Source: JBCCGG01 sp039029395 (lineage in GTDB: Bacteria > Pseudomonadota > Alphaproteobacteria > Kiloniellales > JAKSDN01). From it: DNA of 64,000 nucleotides. Where the stretch lies: contig JBCCGG010000017.1 in assembly GCA_039029395.1 (NCBI GenBank), positions 1 through 64,000 on the forward strand, in the 5' to 3' direction. The notes beneath the pieces are model-generated. The model did not search any database. It had not been told where the DNA came from and saw only the letters and a list, made by a program, of their open reading frames with translations. The position numbers and the translations under genes were made by a program. Below, piece after piece: positions 1-9,711 of this stretch; position 1 is the stretch's first letter; the number at the start of each line of letters is the position of its first letter.

Positions 1-82
1 CGGCACCGGCCCGCTCCCCCACCCGGCCACCCCTAGCAGGATACTGTCGTGGGTGGCCGGGTGGGGGAGCGGGCCGGTGCCG
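1..82. repeat. Perfect 32-bp inverted repeat (long hairpin) after nuoN
   Basis: Bases 1-32 are the exact reverse complement of bases 51-82, with an 18-base spacer (33-50). The arms are very GC-rich. The repeat lies 24 bases beyond the nuoN stop codon, so in the nuo transcript it would form a very stable 32-bp stem. No T-run follows the stem on the minus strand within the visible window, so it is not a textbook intrinsic terminator. It could stabilise the 3' end of the long nuo mRNA, assist termination, or attenuate the next gene. The arm may extend left of the window. A foldback artefact of assembly cannot be excluded. Confidence 0.85.
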
Positions 83-105
83 ACTCTCAATGAACGAAAC
101 ATTTT

Positions 106-1554
106 CTAGAACAGCACCGCGGCTGCAAGTTCCGCCTGGTGGAGGACCAGGGGCAGGACCACGATGAAGAGGCAGACGCCGACCGCCGAGAGGGAGATGA
201 TGAGGCGCAGCTCGCGCTCGATCGGACGGTCAAAGGCCTCAGCCGGCTCGTCGAAGTACATCAGGCGCACAATCCGGATGTAGTAGAAGGCGCCGACCAC
301 CGAGGCCAGCACGCCGATGACCGCGAGCATGTAAAGCTGGGCGTCGATCGCCGCCATGAAGACGTAGAGCTTGCCGAAGAAACCGGCGAGCGGCGGAATG
401 CCGGCCATGGAGAACATCAGAAGCGCGAGCGCGAAGGCCAGCATGGGGTTGGTCTTGGCCAGGCCCTTCAGGTCATCGATCTGCTCGACCATCAGGCCCT
501 TCTGGCGCATGCAAAGGATGCAGGCGAAGGTGCCGATGTTCATGATCAGGTAGATCGCGAGATAGAGCGCGACGCCGCGTACGCCGACGTCGCTCGCCGC
601 GGCCAAGCCAACCAGGGCGAAGCCGATGTGGCCGATCGAGCTGTAGGCCATCAGGCGCTTGATGTTGCGTTGGTTGATCGCGGCAAATGAGCCCAAGACC
701 ATGGAGAGGATCGAGACCAGCACGATGATCTGCTGCCAGGACCCCGACATCTCCTCGAAGGGACCCATCAGGATCCGCACCAGCAGCGCCATGGCCGCCA
801 CCTTGGGCGCGTTGGCGAAGAACGCGGTGACCGGGGTAGGCGCGCCCTCGTAGACGTCCGGCGTCCACATATGGAAGGGCACCGCCGAGACCTTGAACGC
901 AAGGCCCGAGATCAGGAACACTAGGCCGACGATCAGGCCGACCGAGGGCGGCTCGCCGCTGGCGTGCACCGCCTTCACCACCTCGGCCAGGCCGGCGAAG
1001 GAGGTGGTGCCCGAGAAACCGTAGATCATCGAGCAGCCATAGAGCAGCAGGCCGGAGGAAAGCGCGCCCAGCACGAAGTACTTCAGCCCGGCCTCGCTCG
1101 AGCGCAGGGTATCACGCCGGAAGGCGGCGATGACGTAGAGCGCCAGGCTTTGCATCTCGAGGCCCAGGTAGAGCGCGATAAGGTCGTTGGCCGAGACCAT
1201 CAGCAGCATGCCCAGCGTCGCCAGAAGCATGAGCACGGGAAACTCGAAGCGGGCCATCTGCACCCGGTCCATGTAGTCCCGGGACATGCCCATGGTGATC
1301 GCGGCGCCGACCAGGACCAGGAACTTCATGAAGTCGCCGAAATCGTCGACCTTGAAGAGGCCGTTGAAGGCAGTCTCGTCGCCGCGCGGCAAGGCGACCA
1401 CCAGCACCGCCGCAATGCCGAGCGTCGCGACCGCGGCGGCCAGCACCAGATGGGTCGCCCGGTTGCCGCGAAACACGCCGAACATCAAAAGCGCCATGGC
1501 GGCCACCGCGATGAACAACTCGGGCAGCGCAACGTAGAGGTCGTGTGCGATCAT
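106..1554 (-). CDS. nuoN: NADH-quinone oxidoreductase subunit N
   Basis: Antiporter-like membrane subunit of respiratory complex I, which helps couple NADH:quinone electron transfer to proton pumping across the inner membrane. The 482-residue product is polytopic throughout. It carries the family signature FHMWTPDVYEGAPTPV in its middle third, followed by the NQRNIKRLMAYSSIGHIG segment. The ATG at 1554 is preferred over upstream in-frame starts because it follows a purine-rich GGGCAGGGG stretch and begins the conserved N-terminus MIAHDLY. It is the last of fourteen nuo genes, 10 bases after nuoM, and is followed by a 32-bp hairpin. Confidence 0.97.
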   Translation of the reverse strand: MIAHDLYVALPELFIAVAAMALLMFGVFRGNRATHLVLAAAVATLGIAAVLVVALPRGDETAFNGLFKVDDFGDFMKFLVLVGAAITMGMSRDYMDRVQMARFEFPVLMLLATLGMLLMVSANDLIALYLGLEMQSLALYVIAAFRRDTLRSSEAGLKYFVLGALSSGLLLYGCSMIYGFSGTTSFAGLAEVVKAVHASGEPPSVGLIVGLVFLISGLAFKVSAVPFHMWTPDVYEGAPTPVTAFFANAPKVAAMALLVRILMGPFEEMSGSWQQIIVLVSILSMVLGSFAAINQRNIKRLMAYSSIGHIGFALVGLAAASDVGVRGVALYLAIYLIMNIGTFACILCMRQKGLMVEQIDDLKGLAKTNPMLAFALALLMFSMAGIPPLAGFFGKLYVFMAAIDAQLYMLAVIGVLASVVGAFYYIRIVRLMYFDEPAEAFDRPIERELRLIISLSAVGVCLFIVVLPLVLHQAELAAAVLF

Positions 1555-1564
1555 GCCCCTGCCC

Positions 1565-3103
1565 TCACTTCGCCGGCCACAGCCAGGCCAGGCTCGGCTC
1601 ATGGCCGGCCGCGGCAAGGGCCTGGTGGTAGTTCTCGACCGTGTTGGAGACCGAGGCCGCCATCACGTCGATGAAGGAGCTCGGATAAATCCCCATCCAC
1701 AGCATGACGAGGATCAAGGGCACGAAAATTCCGACCTCGCGCAGGCTCAAGTCCTTGAAGCCCGAGATATCCGGCTTGGTCAGAACACCGAAGATCACCC
1801 GGCGGTAGAGATAGAGCATGTAGGCGGCGCCCAGCACCATGGCGGTCGCGCACAGGAAGGCGACGGTGGTGTTGAACTGGAACAGGCCGAGCAGCACTAG
1901 GAACTCGCCGACGAAGCCGCTGGTGCCCGGCAGGCCGACCGAGGCCAGCATGAAGACCATGAAGATGAAGGCATAGCGCGGCATGGGCTCGACCAGCCCG
2001 TCGAAGCGGTCGATCTCGTGGGTGTGCAGGCGGTCGTAGACCACGCCCACCACCAGGAAGAGCGCCGCCGATACCACGCCGTGGGACAGCATCTGATACA
2101 TCGCGCCCTCGACCGCCTGCTGATTGGCGGCGAATATGCCGGCGGTCACAAAGCCCATATGGGCGATCGAGGAATAGGCGATCAGCTTTTTCATGTCTTC
2201 CTGGGCCAGCGCCACCAGGGAGGTGTAGATGACGGCAATCACCGAAAGCGCGAACATGAAGGGCGTGAAGAAGGCCGAGGCCTCGGGCAGCATGGGCAGG
2301 GAAAAGCGCAAGAAGCCGTAGCCGCCCATCTTCAGCAGCACCCCGGCTAGGATCACCGAGCCGGCGGTCGGCGCCTCCACGTGGGCATCGGGCAGCCAGG
2401 TATGCACCGGCCACATGGGCACCTTGACCGCGAAGGACGCGAAGAGCGCCAGCCACAGCCATTTCTGCAGCTCCGACGGGATGTGGGTCTCAAGCAGCTC
2501 GGGGATGTCGGCCGTGCCGGTCTGGAAGTAGATGGTCAGGATGGCCAGCAGCATCAGGACCGAGCCGAGCAGGGTGTAGAGGAAGAACTTGAAGGCTGAA
2601 TAGACCCGGCGCGGTCCGCCCCAGACCCCGATGATCAGGAACATCGGGATCAGAACGCCTTCGAAGAAAACGTAGAACAGGATAAAGTCGAGCGCGCAGA
2701 ACATGCCGACCATGAGCGTCTCGAGCACCAGAAACGCGATCATATACTCCTTGACCCGAACCTGGATGCACTCCCAGGCCGAGAGGATGCAGATCGGCGT
2801 CAGCAGGGTCGAGAGCAGCACGAACATCATGGAGATGCCGTCTACACCCATGTGGTAGGAGATATTGAGTTCCGGAATCCAGTCGACCTGCTCGACGAAC
2901 TGAAAGTCCGCCGTGCCGTTCTCGAAGCCGATCCAGATAAACAGCGACAGGAAAAAAGTGATGACCGAGGTGTAGAGCGCCAGCTTCCTGGAACCCTGTG
3001 CATTCAATTCATCGTCCTCGCTGTTGTGCAGGACTAGAATCAAGAACGCACCGACGAGCGGCAGGAAGGTTACGAGCGAGAGGATGGGCCAATCTTCCAA
3101 CAT
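1565..3103 (-). CDS. nuoM: NADH-quinone oxidoreductase subunit M
   Basis: Second antiporter-like proton-channel subunit of complex I. The product is 512 residues, the usual length, and fully polytopic. Signature segments are VHTWLPDAHVEAPTAGS and EDMKKLIAYSSIAHMGFV, which carry the channel Lys and His residues of the family. The ATG at 3103 gives the N-terminus MLEDWPILSLVTFLPLVGA and is preceded by GGTGAGAG. It starts 8 bases after the nuoL stop and ends 10 bases before nuoN, so translation is probably coupled along the operon. Confidence 0.97.
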   Translation of the reverse strand: MLEDWPILSLVTFLPLVGAFLILVLHNSEDDELNAQGSRKLALYTSVITFFLSLFIWIGFENGTADFQFVEQVDWIPELNISYHMGVDGISMMFVLLSTLLTPICILSAWECIQVRVKEYMIAFLVLETLMVGMFCALDFILFYVFFEGVLIPMFLIIGVWGGPRRVYSAFKFFLYTLLGSVLMLLAILTIYFQTGTADIPELLETHIPSELQKWLWLALFASFAVKVPMWPVHTWLPDAHVEAPTAGSVILAGVLLKMGGYGFLRFSLPMLPEASAFFTPFMFALSVIAVIYTSLVALAQEDMKKLIAYSSIAHMGFVTAGIFAANQQAVEGAMYQMLSHGVVSAALFLVVGVVYDRLHTHEIDRFDGLVEPMPRYAFIFMVFMLASVGLPGTSGFVGEFLVLLGLFQFNTTVAFLCATAMVLGAAYMLYLYRRVIFGVLTKPDISGFKDLSLREVGIFVPLILVMLWMGIYPSSFIDVMAASVSNTVENYHQALAAAGHEPSLAWLWPAK

Positions 3104-3111
3104 GATCGCTC

Positions 3112-5085
3112 TCACCCACCCGCGAAGACAAGATAGCCGGTCACGATCACCACGACGCCGACCAGCATGGCGAAGGCGTAGTGGTAGACGTAGCCGCTCT
3201 GCAGGCGCCCGGCCTGGCGCGCCAGCCTAAGGGTCACGGCCGAGATGCCATCCGGCCCGACCCCGTCGATCATGTCGCCGTCGCCCTTCTTCCAGAGGTG
3301 GTAACCCAGATAACGTGCCGGCCGAACGAAGAGCGTGTCGTAAAGCTCATCGAAGTACCACTTGTTGAGCAGGAAGAGATAGACCGGCCGGAAGGCGCTG
3401 GTGATCTTGGCCGGCCAGTCGAGGAACCAGGCGTAACAGATGATCGAGATGGCAAAGCCGGCCGCCGCGAAGGCGAGCGGCATGAGCTTGTAGAACCCGT
3501 CGATATGGTGCGAGGCCTCGATCGGGCTCACCCCCGGTAGGGTAAAGAGCGAGGCGCCCCAGAATTGCTCCATGCCGCCGCCGACGATCCAGTTATACAT
3601 CAAACCGCCGCCGAAGGTGGCGCCAAAGCCGAGCACGCAAAGGGGGCCGATCATGACCCAGGGCGATTCATGAACCTGCTCCCAAGTCTTCTTCTCGACC
3701 CGGGATTTGCCGTGGAAGGTCATGAACAGCAGACGCCCTGAGTAAAGCGCGGTCAGGCCGGCCGCCGCCGTGCCCATCCAATAGGCGAAGACGCCTTGGG
3801 TGGTATGGGCGCCCATCGCCGATTCGATGATCAGGTCCTTGGAGTAGAAGCCGGCGAAGCCGAGGCCCGGCAGGTGCCAGGACTCCGGCAAGATGCCCGG
3901 GATGCCGATGCCGGCGAGCGCCAGGCTGCCGATCCACATGAGGGCGCAGGTCCAGGGCAACTTCTTGGCCAGGCCGCCCATCTTGCGCATATCCTGCTCG
4001 TCGTGCATGGCGTGAATCACCGAGCCGGCGCAGAGAAACAGCAGAGCCTTGAAGAAGGCGTGGGTGCCCAGATGGAAGATCGCCGCCTGATAGGCCGAGA
4101 CCCCGGCGGCGAAGAACATGTAGCCGAGCTGACTGCAGGTCGAATAGGCGATGACCCGCTTGATGTCGTTCTGCGCGATGCCAATGGTCGCCGCGAAGAA
4201 GCAGGTGATCGCGCCCACGTAGGTCACCAGCTCGAGCGCGATCGGCGCGTACTCGAATATCGGCGAAAGCCGGCAGACCATGAAGACGCCGGCGGTCACC
4301 ATGGTCGCGGCATGGATCAGAGCCGAGACCGGGGTCGGGCCCTCCATGGCATCCGGCAACCAAGTGTGCAGGCCCAGTTGGGCCGACTTACCCATGGCAC
4401 CGATGAACAGCAGCACGCAGGCGATGGTGAGCGCATGGCCCTCCCACCACATGAAGACGAAGGTGTCCTCGGCGTGGTCGCCGGCCGCGCCGAAGATCTC
4501 GTCGAAGCCGACCGAGCCGAAGATTACGAAGCAGGCCATGATGCCGAGCGCGAAGCCGATATCGCCGACCCGGTTGACCAGGAACGCCTTGATCGCCGCG
4601 GCGCAGGCGCTTGGCTTGTGGTACCAGAAGCCGATCAGCAGGTAGGAGACCAGGCCGACGCCCTCCCAGCCGACGAACAGCTGGATCAAGTTGTCGGAGC
4701 TGACCAGCAGCAGCATGAAGAAGGTGAAGAGGCTCAAGTAAGCGAAGAAGCGCGACTTGTGGGGGTCGTGATCCATGTACCCCATGGAGTAGATATGGAT
4801 CATCCAGGCGACCACGCTGACCACCGAGAACATCACGGAGGTCAGCTGATCGATCTTGAGCGCCCAGGAGGTCTCGAAGGTGCCGGAGTCGATGAAGGTG
4901 AAGATATGGGTGACGTAGGTGTTGCCCTGGATCACCACGTCGTGGAACACCGCCAAGGAAGCCAGCGCCGAAATGCCCATGAAGCCGATCGGAATCAGCT
5001 CGGACATTCGGTCGCCGATCATGCGGCCGAAGAACCCGGCGATGAAGGCGCCGATCAGCGGGGAAAAGACGACGATGACGTCCAT
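3112..5085 (-). CDS. nuoL: NADH-quinone oxidoreductase subunit L
   Basis: Largest and most distal antiporter-like subunit of complex I. At 657 residues it has the family length, including the C-terminal extension that forms the long lateral amphipathic helix along the membrane arm. Visible family motifs are LHTWLPDAMEGPTPVSAL, NDIKRVIAYSTCSQLGYM and FVGWEGVGLVSYLLIGFWY. It sits between nuoK (7-base gap) and nuoM (8-base gap). Confidence 0.98.
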   Translation of the reverse strand: MDVIVVFSPLIGAFIAGFFGRMIGDRMSELIPIGFMGISALASLAVFHDVVIQGNTYVTHIFTFIDSGTFETSWALKIDQLTSVMFSVVSVVAWMIHIYSMGYMDHDPHKSRFFAYLSLFTFFMLLLVSSDNLIQLFVGWEGVGLVSYLLIGFWYHKPSACAAAIKAFLVNRVGDIGFALGIMACFVIFGSVGFDEIFGAAGDHAEDTFVFMWWEGHALTIACVLLFIGAMGKSAQLGLHTWLPDAMEGPTPVSALIHAATMVTAGVFMVCRLSPIFEYAPIALELVTYVGAITCFFAATIGIAQNDIKRVIAYSTCSQLGYMFFAAGVSAYQAAIFHLGTHAFFKALLFLCAGSVIHAMHDEQDMRKMGGLAKKLPWTCALMWIGSLALAGIGIPGILPESWHLPGLGFAGFYSKDLIIESAMGAHTTQGVFAYWMGTAAAGLTALYSGRLLFMTFHGKSRVEKKTWEQVHESPWVMIGPLCVLGFGATFGGGLMYNWIVGGGMEQFWGASLFTLPGVSPIEASHHIDGFYKLMPLAFAAAGFAISIICYAWFLDWPAKITSAFRPVYLFLLNKWYFDELYDTLFVRPARYLGYHLWKKGDGDMIDGVGPDGISAVTLRLARQAGRLQSGYVYHYAFAMLVGVVVIVTGYLVFAGG

Positions 5086-5092
5086 CGCTGGC

Positions 5093-5404
5093 TCAGCCCT
5101 TCATCAGGTTGATGTCTTCCACCGCGATCGAGCCGCGATTGCGGAAGTAAACCACCAGGATCGCGAGCCCGATCGCCGCCTCGGCGGCGGCCACGGTGAG
5201 CACGAACATGGCGAAGATCTGGCCGACCAGGTCTTGCAGGTGGGTCGAGAAGGCGACGAAGTTGATGTTGACCGCGAGCAGCATGAGCTCGATCGACATC
5301 AGGATGATGATGACGTTTTTGCGATTGAGGAAGATCCCCAGCACCCCCAGGGTGAAGAGGATCGCGGCGACGCTTAGATAGTGTGCCAGGCCGACTTCCA
5401 GCAT
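5093..5404 (-). CDS. nuoK: NADH-quinone oxidoreductase subunit K
   Basis: Small membrane subunit of complex I, 103 residues, with three transmembrane helices. The two conserved buried glutamates of the family can be seen in MSIELMLLAVNINFVAF and TVAAAEAAIGLAI, which are part of the central hydrophilic axis that transmits coupling. It starts 4 bases after the nuoJ stop. Length and motifs match the family end to end. Confidence 0.97.
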   Translation of the reverse strand: MLEVGLAHYLSVAAILFTLGVLGIFLNRKNVIIILMSIELMLLAVNINFVAFSTHLQDLVGQIFAMFVLTVAAAEAAIGLAILVVYFRNRGSIAVEDINLMKG

Positions 5405-5408
5405 CGCT

Positions 5409-6023
5409 CTAGACTCCGCTTCCCGTGGGCACGTCCTTGACCTCGATGGTTTTGGTGCGGTCCATGGTGACCTGGCGGCTGATCGACTGCCGGCGCACGC
5501 CCTCGCGCTGACGCAGGGTGAGCACGATCGCGCCGATCATGGCGATCAGCAGGATCAAGCCGGCAACCTGGAAGAGATAGATGTAGTCTGTGTAGAGCAC
5601 CCGGCCCAAGGCTTCGGTGTTGGTCACTTCGGCGACCGGCGGGATCGGCACCGAGGCGACCGCGCTGGCCTCCGGCGAGACCAGCCAGGAGCCGAAAATC
5701 AGGATCAGCTCGACCAGCAGGATGAGGCCGACCAGGGCGCCGATCGGCAGATATTGCAGGAATCCCTGGCGCATCTCGACGAAGTTAATGTCGAGCATCA
5801 TGACCACGAACATGAACAGCACCGCGACCGCGCCGACGTAAACGATGACCAGGATCATCGCCAGGAACTCGGCGCCCATGAGCACGAAGAGCCCGGCCGA
5901 GCTGAAGAAGGCCAAGATCAGAAAGAGCACCGAGTGCACCGGGTTCTTGGCCGAGATCACCATGACCGCGGCGGCCACGGCGACGAAGGAAAAGAGATAG
6001 AAGGCCAGGCCTTGAATGATCAT
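5409..6023 (-). CDS. nuoJ: NADH-quinone oxidoreductase subunit J
   Basis: Membrane subunit of complex I, 204 residues from the ATG at 6023 (N-terminus MIIQGLAFYLFSFVAV). An upstream in-frame start would add seven residues lacking family similarity. It shows five hydrophobic helices, with the conserved segment VYVGAVAVLFMFVVMML corresponding to TM3, where a pi-bulge forms in solved structures. A 71-base gap separates it from nuoI, the largest spacer in the operon interior. Confidence 0.96.
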   Translation of the reverse strand: MIIQGLAFYLFSFVAVAAAVMVISAKNPVHSVLFLILAFFSSAGLFVLMGAEFLAMILVIVYVGAVAVLFMFVVMMLDINFVEMRQGFLQYLPIGALVGLILLVELILIFGSWLVSPEASAVASVPIPPVAEVTNTEALGRVLYTDYIYLFQVAGLILLIAMIGAIVLTLRQREGVRRQSISRQVTMDRTKTIEVKDVPTGSGV

Positions 6024-6094
6024 GGCCGGCCCCCTTCGGCGCACTGCCGCTTTCTTGATCCCAGCTTCCCCATGGTTGCCCCCTTCTGCCCTCT

Positions 6095-6583
6095 CTAGCG
6101 GTAGGGCGCGTCGAGCGCGATGTTATGAGCGATCTCGGTCTCCCAGCGATCGCCGTTCTCCAGCAGCTTTTCCTTGTTGTAGAACAGCTCCTCGCGGGTC
6201 TCGGTCGCGAACTCGAAGTTCGGCCCCTCGACGATCGCGTCGACCGGACAGGCCTCCTGACAGAATCCGCAGTAGATGCACTTGGTCATGTCGATGTCGT
6301 AGCGCGTGGTGCGCCGGCTGCCGTCTTCGCGCGGCTCGGCCTCGATGGTGATCGCCTGGGCCGGGCAGATCGCCTCGCAGAGCTTGCAGGCGATGCAGCG
6401 CTCCTCGCCGTTGGGATAGCGCCTCAGCGCATGCTCGCCCCTAAAGCGCGGGCTCAGGGGGCCCTTCTCGTAGGGGTAGTTGAGCGTCACCTTGGGCCGG
6501 AAGAAGTAGCGCAGGGTCAGGCTCATGCCGCCGATCAGCTCCTTCAGCAGCAGGCTCTTCAAGCCGGATTCTATGACGCTCAT
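6095..6583 (-). CDS. nuoI: NADH-quinone oxidoreductase subunit I (two 4Fe-4S)
   Basis: Peripheral iron-sulfur subunit carrying the two [4Fe-4S] clusters (N6a, N6b) that lead electrons to N2 in NuoB. The 162-residue product has two complete ferredoxin motifs: CIACKLCEAICP and CIYCGFCQEACP, each CxxCxxCxxxCP. The N-terminal region contains an amphipathic anchor before the motif PYEKGPLSPRFRGEHALRRY, which is typical of the family. Located between nuoH (49-base gap) and nuoJ. Confidence 0.98.
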   Translation of the reverse strand: MSVIESGLKSLLLKELIGGMSLTLRYFFRPKVTLNYPYEKGPLSPRFRGEHALRRYPNGEERCIACKLCEAICPAQAITIEAEPREDGSRRTTRYDIDMTKCIYCGFCQEACPVDAIVEGPNFEFATETREELFYNKEKLLENGDRWETEIAHNIALDAPYR

Positions 6584-6632
6584 GGCATTGGCCTCGTTCT
6601 TATGCCCAGCTCGTTCATCTCCAGCGCTCTCC

Positions 6633-7646
6633 TCATCCCTGCGTCAGGAAGCCGCCGAAGACCAGAATGCCCGAGACCACCACGACCATCAGCAAGGAGA
6701 GCGGCAGGAAGACCTTCCAGCCGAGCCGCATGAGCTGATCGTAGCGGTAGCGCGGAAAGGTCGCGCGCACCCAGAGGAACACGAAGAGACAAAACGCGAT
6801 CTTGCCGAAGAACCAGACCGGCCCCGGGATCCAGTTGAAGGGCGCTATGTCGACGATCGGCAGCCAGCCGCCCAGGAACAGGATCGTGGTCATCGCGCTC
6901 ATCAGGATCATGTTGGCGTATTCGCCCAGGAAGAAGAGCGCGAAGGTCATGGCTGAGTATTCGACGAAGAACCCGGCGACCAGCTCCGACTCGCCCTCGG
7001 GCAGGTCGAAGGGCGAGCGGTTGGTTTCTGCCAGGATCGAGACGAAAAACATCACGAACATCGGGAACAACAGGAAGCAGAACCAATAGTTCTGCTGGGC
7101 CATCACGATGTCGGTCAGATTGAGCGAGCCGGCGATCAGCAGCACGGTGATGATGATGAAGCCCATGGAGATCTCGTAGGACACCATCTGCGCTGCCGAG
7201 CGCAGGGCGCCCAGGAAGGGGTATTTCGAGTTCGACGACCAGCCGGCCATGATCACGCCGTAGACGCCGAGCGAAGAGATCGCGAAGAGATAGAGGATGC
7301 CCACGTTGATGTCGGCCAGCACCACGCCCTCGTCGAAGGGGATCACCGCCCAGCCGATCATCGCCAGGATGAAGGTCAGCATGGGCGCGGCCACGAAGAC
7401 CACCCGGTTGGCGCCGGCCGGCAGGATGGTCTCCTTGAACAGCAGCTTGACCGCATCGGCGATCGGCTGCAGCAGGCCGAAGGGCCCGACCACGTTGGGC
7501 CCTTTGCGCATCTGCATGGCCGCAATCACCTTGCGCTCCGCATAGGTGAGATAAGCGACCGACAGCAAGAGCGGAATCAAAATCGCGATGATGTAGGCGA
7601 CGATCAGAATCGTCGGCAGGGCGTAGCCATCCCAGAACTCAACCAT
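6633..7646 (-). CDS. nuoH: NADH-quinone oxidoreductase subunit H
   Basis: Membrane subunit that links the peripheral arm to the antiporter-like subunits and forms part of the quinone chamber. The 337-residue product contains AERKVIAAMQMRKGPNVVGP and the acidic loop ETNRSPFDLPEGESELVAGF, both invariant signatures of NuoH/ND1. Its start overlaps the end of nuoG by 8 bases, which suggests translational coupling between the two. Confidence 0.98.
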   Translation of the reverse strand: MVEFWDGYALPTILIVAYIIAILIPLLLSVAYLTYAERKVIAAMQMRKGPNVVGPFGLLQPIADAVKLLFKETILPAGANRVVFVAAPMLTFILAMIGWAVIPFDEGVVLADINVGILYLFAISSLGVYGVIMAGWSSNSKYPFLGALRSAAQMVSYEISMGFIIITVLLIAGSLNLTDIVMAQQNYWFCFLLFPMFVMFFVSILAETNRSPFDLPEGESELVAGFFVEYSAMTFALFFLGEYANMILMSAMTTILFLGGWLPIVDIAPFNWIPGPVWFFGKIAFCLFVFLWVRATFPRYRYDQLMRLGWKVFLPLSLLMVVVVSGILVFGGFLTQG

Positions 7647-9705
7647 CCGTGCCCGTCGCCTCCCCTTCGCTGGAGAGACCGAGCTCCGCGCTGCAGGCGG
7701 CCATGGTCTCGGAGGCCCGGGAGATCGGGTCGGTCATGTAGTAGTTCGAAATCGGCAGGGCGAAGGCGCTGTCGTCCAGCGGGCCGGCCGCGCCGAAGTC
7801 GCCCCAGTCCGCCGCCTCGATTTGGTCGACCGCGGCGAAGACCGGATTGAGCTCGATCAGCCGGCGCCGTAGCTCGCCCAGATTGTCGTATGGCAGAGCC
7901 TGGCCGAGCGCGCCCGAGAGCGCCCGCAAGATCGTCCAGTCCTCGCGCGCGTCGCCCGGCGGGTAGCCGGCCAGGCGGCCTAGCTGAACCCGGCCTTCGG
8001 TGTTGACGTAGGTGCCGTTCTTCTCGGTGTAGGCGGCGCCCGGCAGGATCACGTCGGCCCGGTGGGCCCCCGCGTCGCCATGGTGGCCCTGATAGATCAC
8101 AAAGGCCTTGCCGAGAGCCGCCATGTCGATCTCGTCGGCGCCCAGCAAGTAGACGACCTCGACATCGCCTTGGCTTGCGCCCTCAAGGATGCCCGCGGTG
8201 TCCCGGCCGCCCTCGCCCGGCAGGAAGCTGAGGTCGAGCCCGCCGACCCGGGAGGCCGCCCGGTGCAGCAGGTTGAAGCCGTTCCAGCCCTCCTTGACCA
8301 TGCCGAACACTTCGGTCAGGCGGCGCGCCAGGGCCAGGACCGCGGCCCCGTCAGGGCGCGCAACGGCGCCGCTGCCAAGCACGATCATCGGCTTGTCGGC
8401 CGCGCGCAGCACTTCGGCGAAGTCGCCCTGGCCGTCGGCCAGGTGACTCAGGGTCTCCGGCCCGGCACCGAGATAGTCGAACTGATAGGTCAGATCGACC
8501 TGAGGGCCGATCAGGCCGATGCGGCACTTGCCGGTTAGGAAGCGCTTGCGGATGCGCGCGTTGATCAGCGGCGCCTCCCAGCGCGGGTTCGTGCCCACCA
8601 GGAGGATCGCGTCGGCCTCCTCGATGCCGGCGATCGTGGTGTTGAAGAGGTAGCTGGCGCGCCCCTCTTGTCCCAGCTTGGCGCCGTCCTGCCGGCAGTC
8701 CAAGTTGGCCGAGCCCAGGCCGGTCAACAAATCCTTGAGCGCCAGCATGGACTCGGCATCGCAAAGGTCGCCCGCGATGGCGGCAATCTTCGATCCGTCG
8801 AGCCCGGAGAGCCGTCCGGCGATCGCCCCAAAGGCCTTGTCCCAGCTGACCGGCTCGAGGCGGCCTTGATCGTTGCGCAGATAAGGCCGGTCGAGGCGCT
8901 GGCGGCGCAGCCCGTCGCAGGCGTAGCGGGTCTTATCGGCGATCCATTCCTCGTTGATATCCTCGTGCAGGCGCGGCAGCACCCGCATGACCTCGCGGCC
9001 CCGGCAGTCGACCCTGATGTTCGACCCGACTGCGTCCATCACGTCGACCGAATCGGTCTTGCGAAGCTCCCAAGAGCGGGCGTGGAAGGCATAGGGCTTG
9101 GAGGTGAGCGCGCCGACCGGGCAAACGTCGACCACGTTGCCTGACATCTCCGAATGGATCGCCCGCTCAAGCGTGGTGATCTCCAGATGCTCGCCCCGGC
9201 CGAGCGCGCCGATCTCCTCGATGCCGGCGATCTCGGTGGAAAAGCGCACGCAGCGGGTGCAGTGGATGCAGCGGGTCATGATGGTCTTGACCAGCGGCCC
9301 CATATGCTTGTCCTTGACCGCGCGCTTGTTCTCCTCGTAGCGGCTGCGGTCGAAGCCGTAGGCCATGGCCTGGTCCTGCAGATCGCACTCGCCGCCCTGG
9401 TCGCAGATCGGGCAGTCCAGCGGGTGGTTTATCAGCAGGAACTCCATCACCCCCTTGCGCGCCTTCTTGACGGTCTCGCTGTCGGTGTGGATCACCATGC
9501 CGTCGCCGGCCGGCATGGCGCAGGACGCGATCGGCTTGGGCGAGCGCTCCATCTCGACCAGGCACATGCGGCAGTTGCCGGCGACCGACAGGCGGTCGTG
9601 GTAGCAGAAGCGTGGGATCTCGGCGCCGGCCAACTCGCAAGCCTGCAACACCGTCAGGCCCGCCGGCACCTCGATCTCCTGGCCATTGATTGTCAGCTTC
9701 GGCAT
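7639..9705 (-). CDS. nuoG: NADH-quinone oxidoreductase subunit G
   Basis: Largest peripheral subunit of complex I, 688 residues. The N-terminal 2Fe-2S ferredoxin domain shows C residues in FCYHDRLSVAGNCRMCLVEM and, further on, SCAMPAG. Next come the His-containing cluster motif CPICDQGGECDLQD and the 4Fe-4S motif CIHCTRCVRF with a distal CPVGAL. The remainder is a degenerate molybdopterin-oxidoreductase fold without a cofactor, as is usual for NuoG. It starts 6 bases after the nuoF stop. Confidence 0.98.
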   Translation of the reverse strand: MPKLTINGQEIEVPAGLTVLQACELAGAEIPRFCYHDRLSVAGNCRMCLVEMERSPKPIASCAMPAGDGMVIHTDSETVKKARKGVMEFLLINHPLDCPICDQGGECDLQDQAMAYGFDRSRYEENKRAVKDKHMGPLVKTIMTRCIHCTRCVRFSTEIAGIEEIGALGRGEHLEITTLERAIHSEMSGNVVDVCPVGALTSKPYAFHARSWELRKTDSVDVMDAVGSNIRVDCRGREVMRVLPRLHEDINEEWIADKTRYACDGLRRQRLDRPYLRNDQGRLEPVSWDKAFGAIAGRLSGLDGSKIAAIAGDLCDAESMLALKDLLTGLGSANLDCRQDGAKLGQEGRASYLFNTTIAGIEEADAILLVGTNPRWEAPLINARIRKRFLTGKCRIGLIGPQVDLTYQFDYLGAGPETLSHLADGQGDFAEVLRAADKPMIVLGSGAVARPDGAAVLALARRLTEVFGMVKEGWNGFNLLHRAASRVGGLDLSFLPGEGGRDTAGILEGASQGDVEVVYLLGADEIDMAALGKAFVIYQGHHGDAGAHRADVILPGAAYTEKNGTYVNTEGRVQLGRLAGYPPGDAREDWTILRALSGALGQALPYDNLGELRRRLIELNPVFAAVDQIEAADWGDFGAAGPLDDSAFALPISNYYMTDPISRASETMAACSAELGLSSEGEATGTDG

Positions 9706-9711
9706 GGCCCC

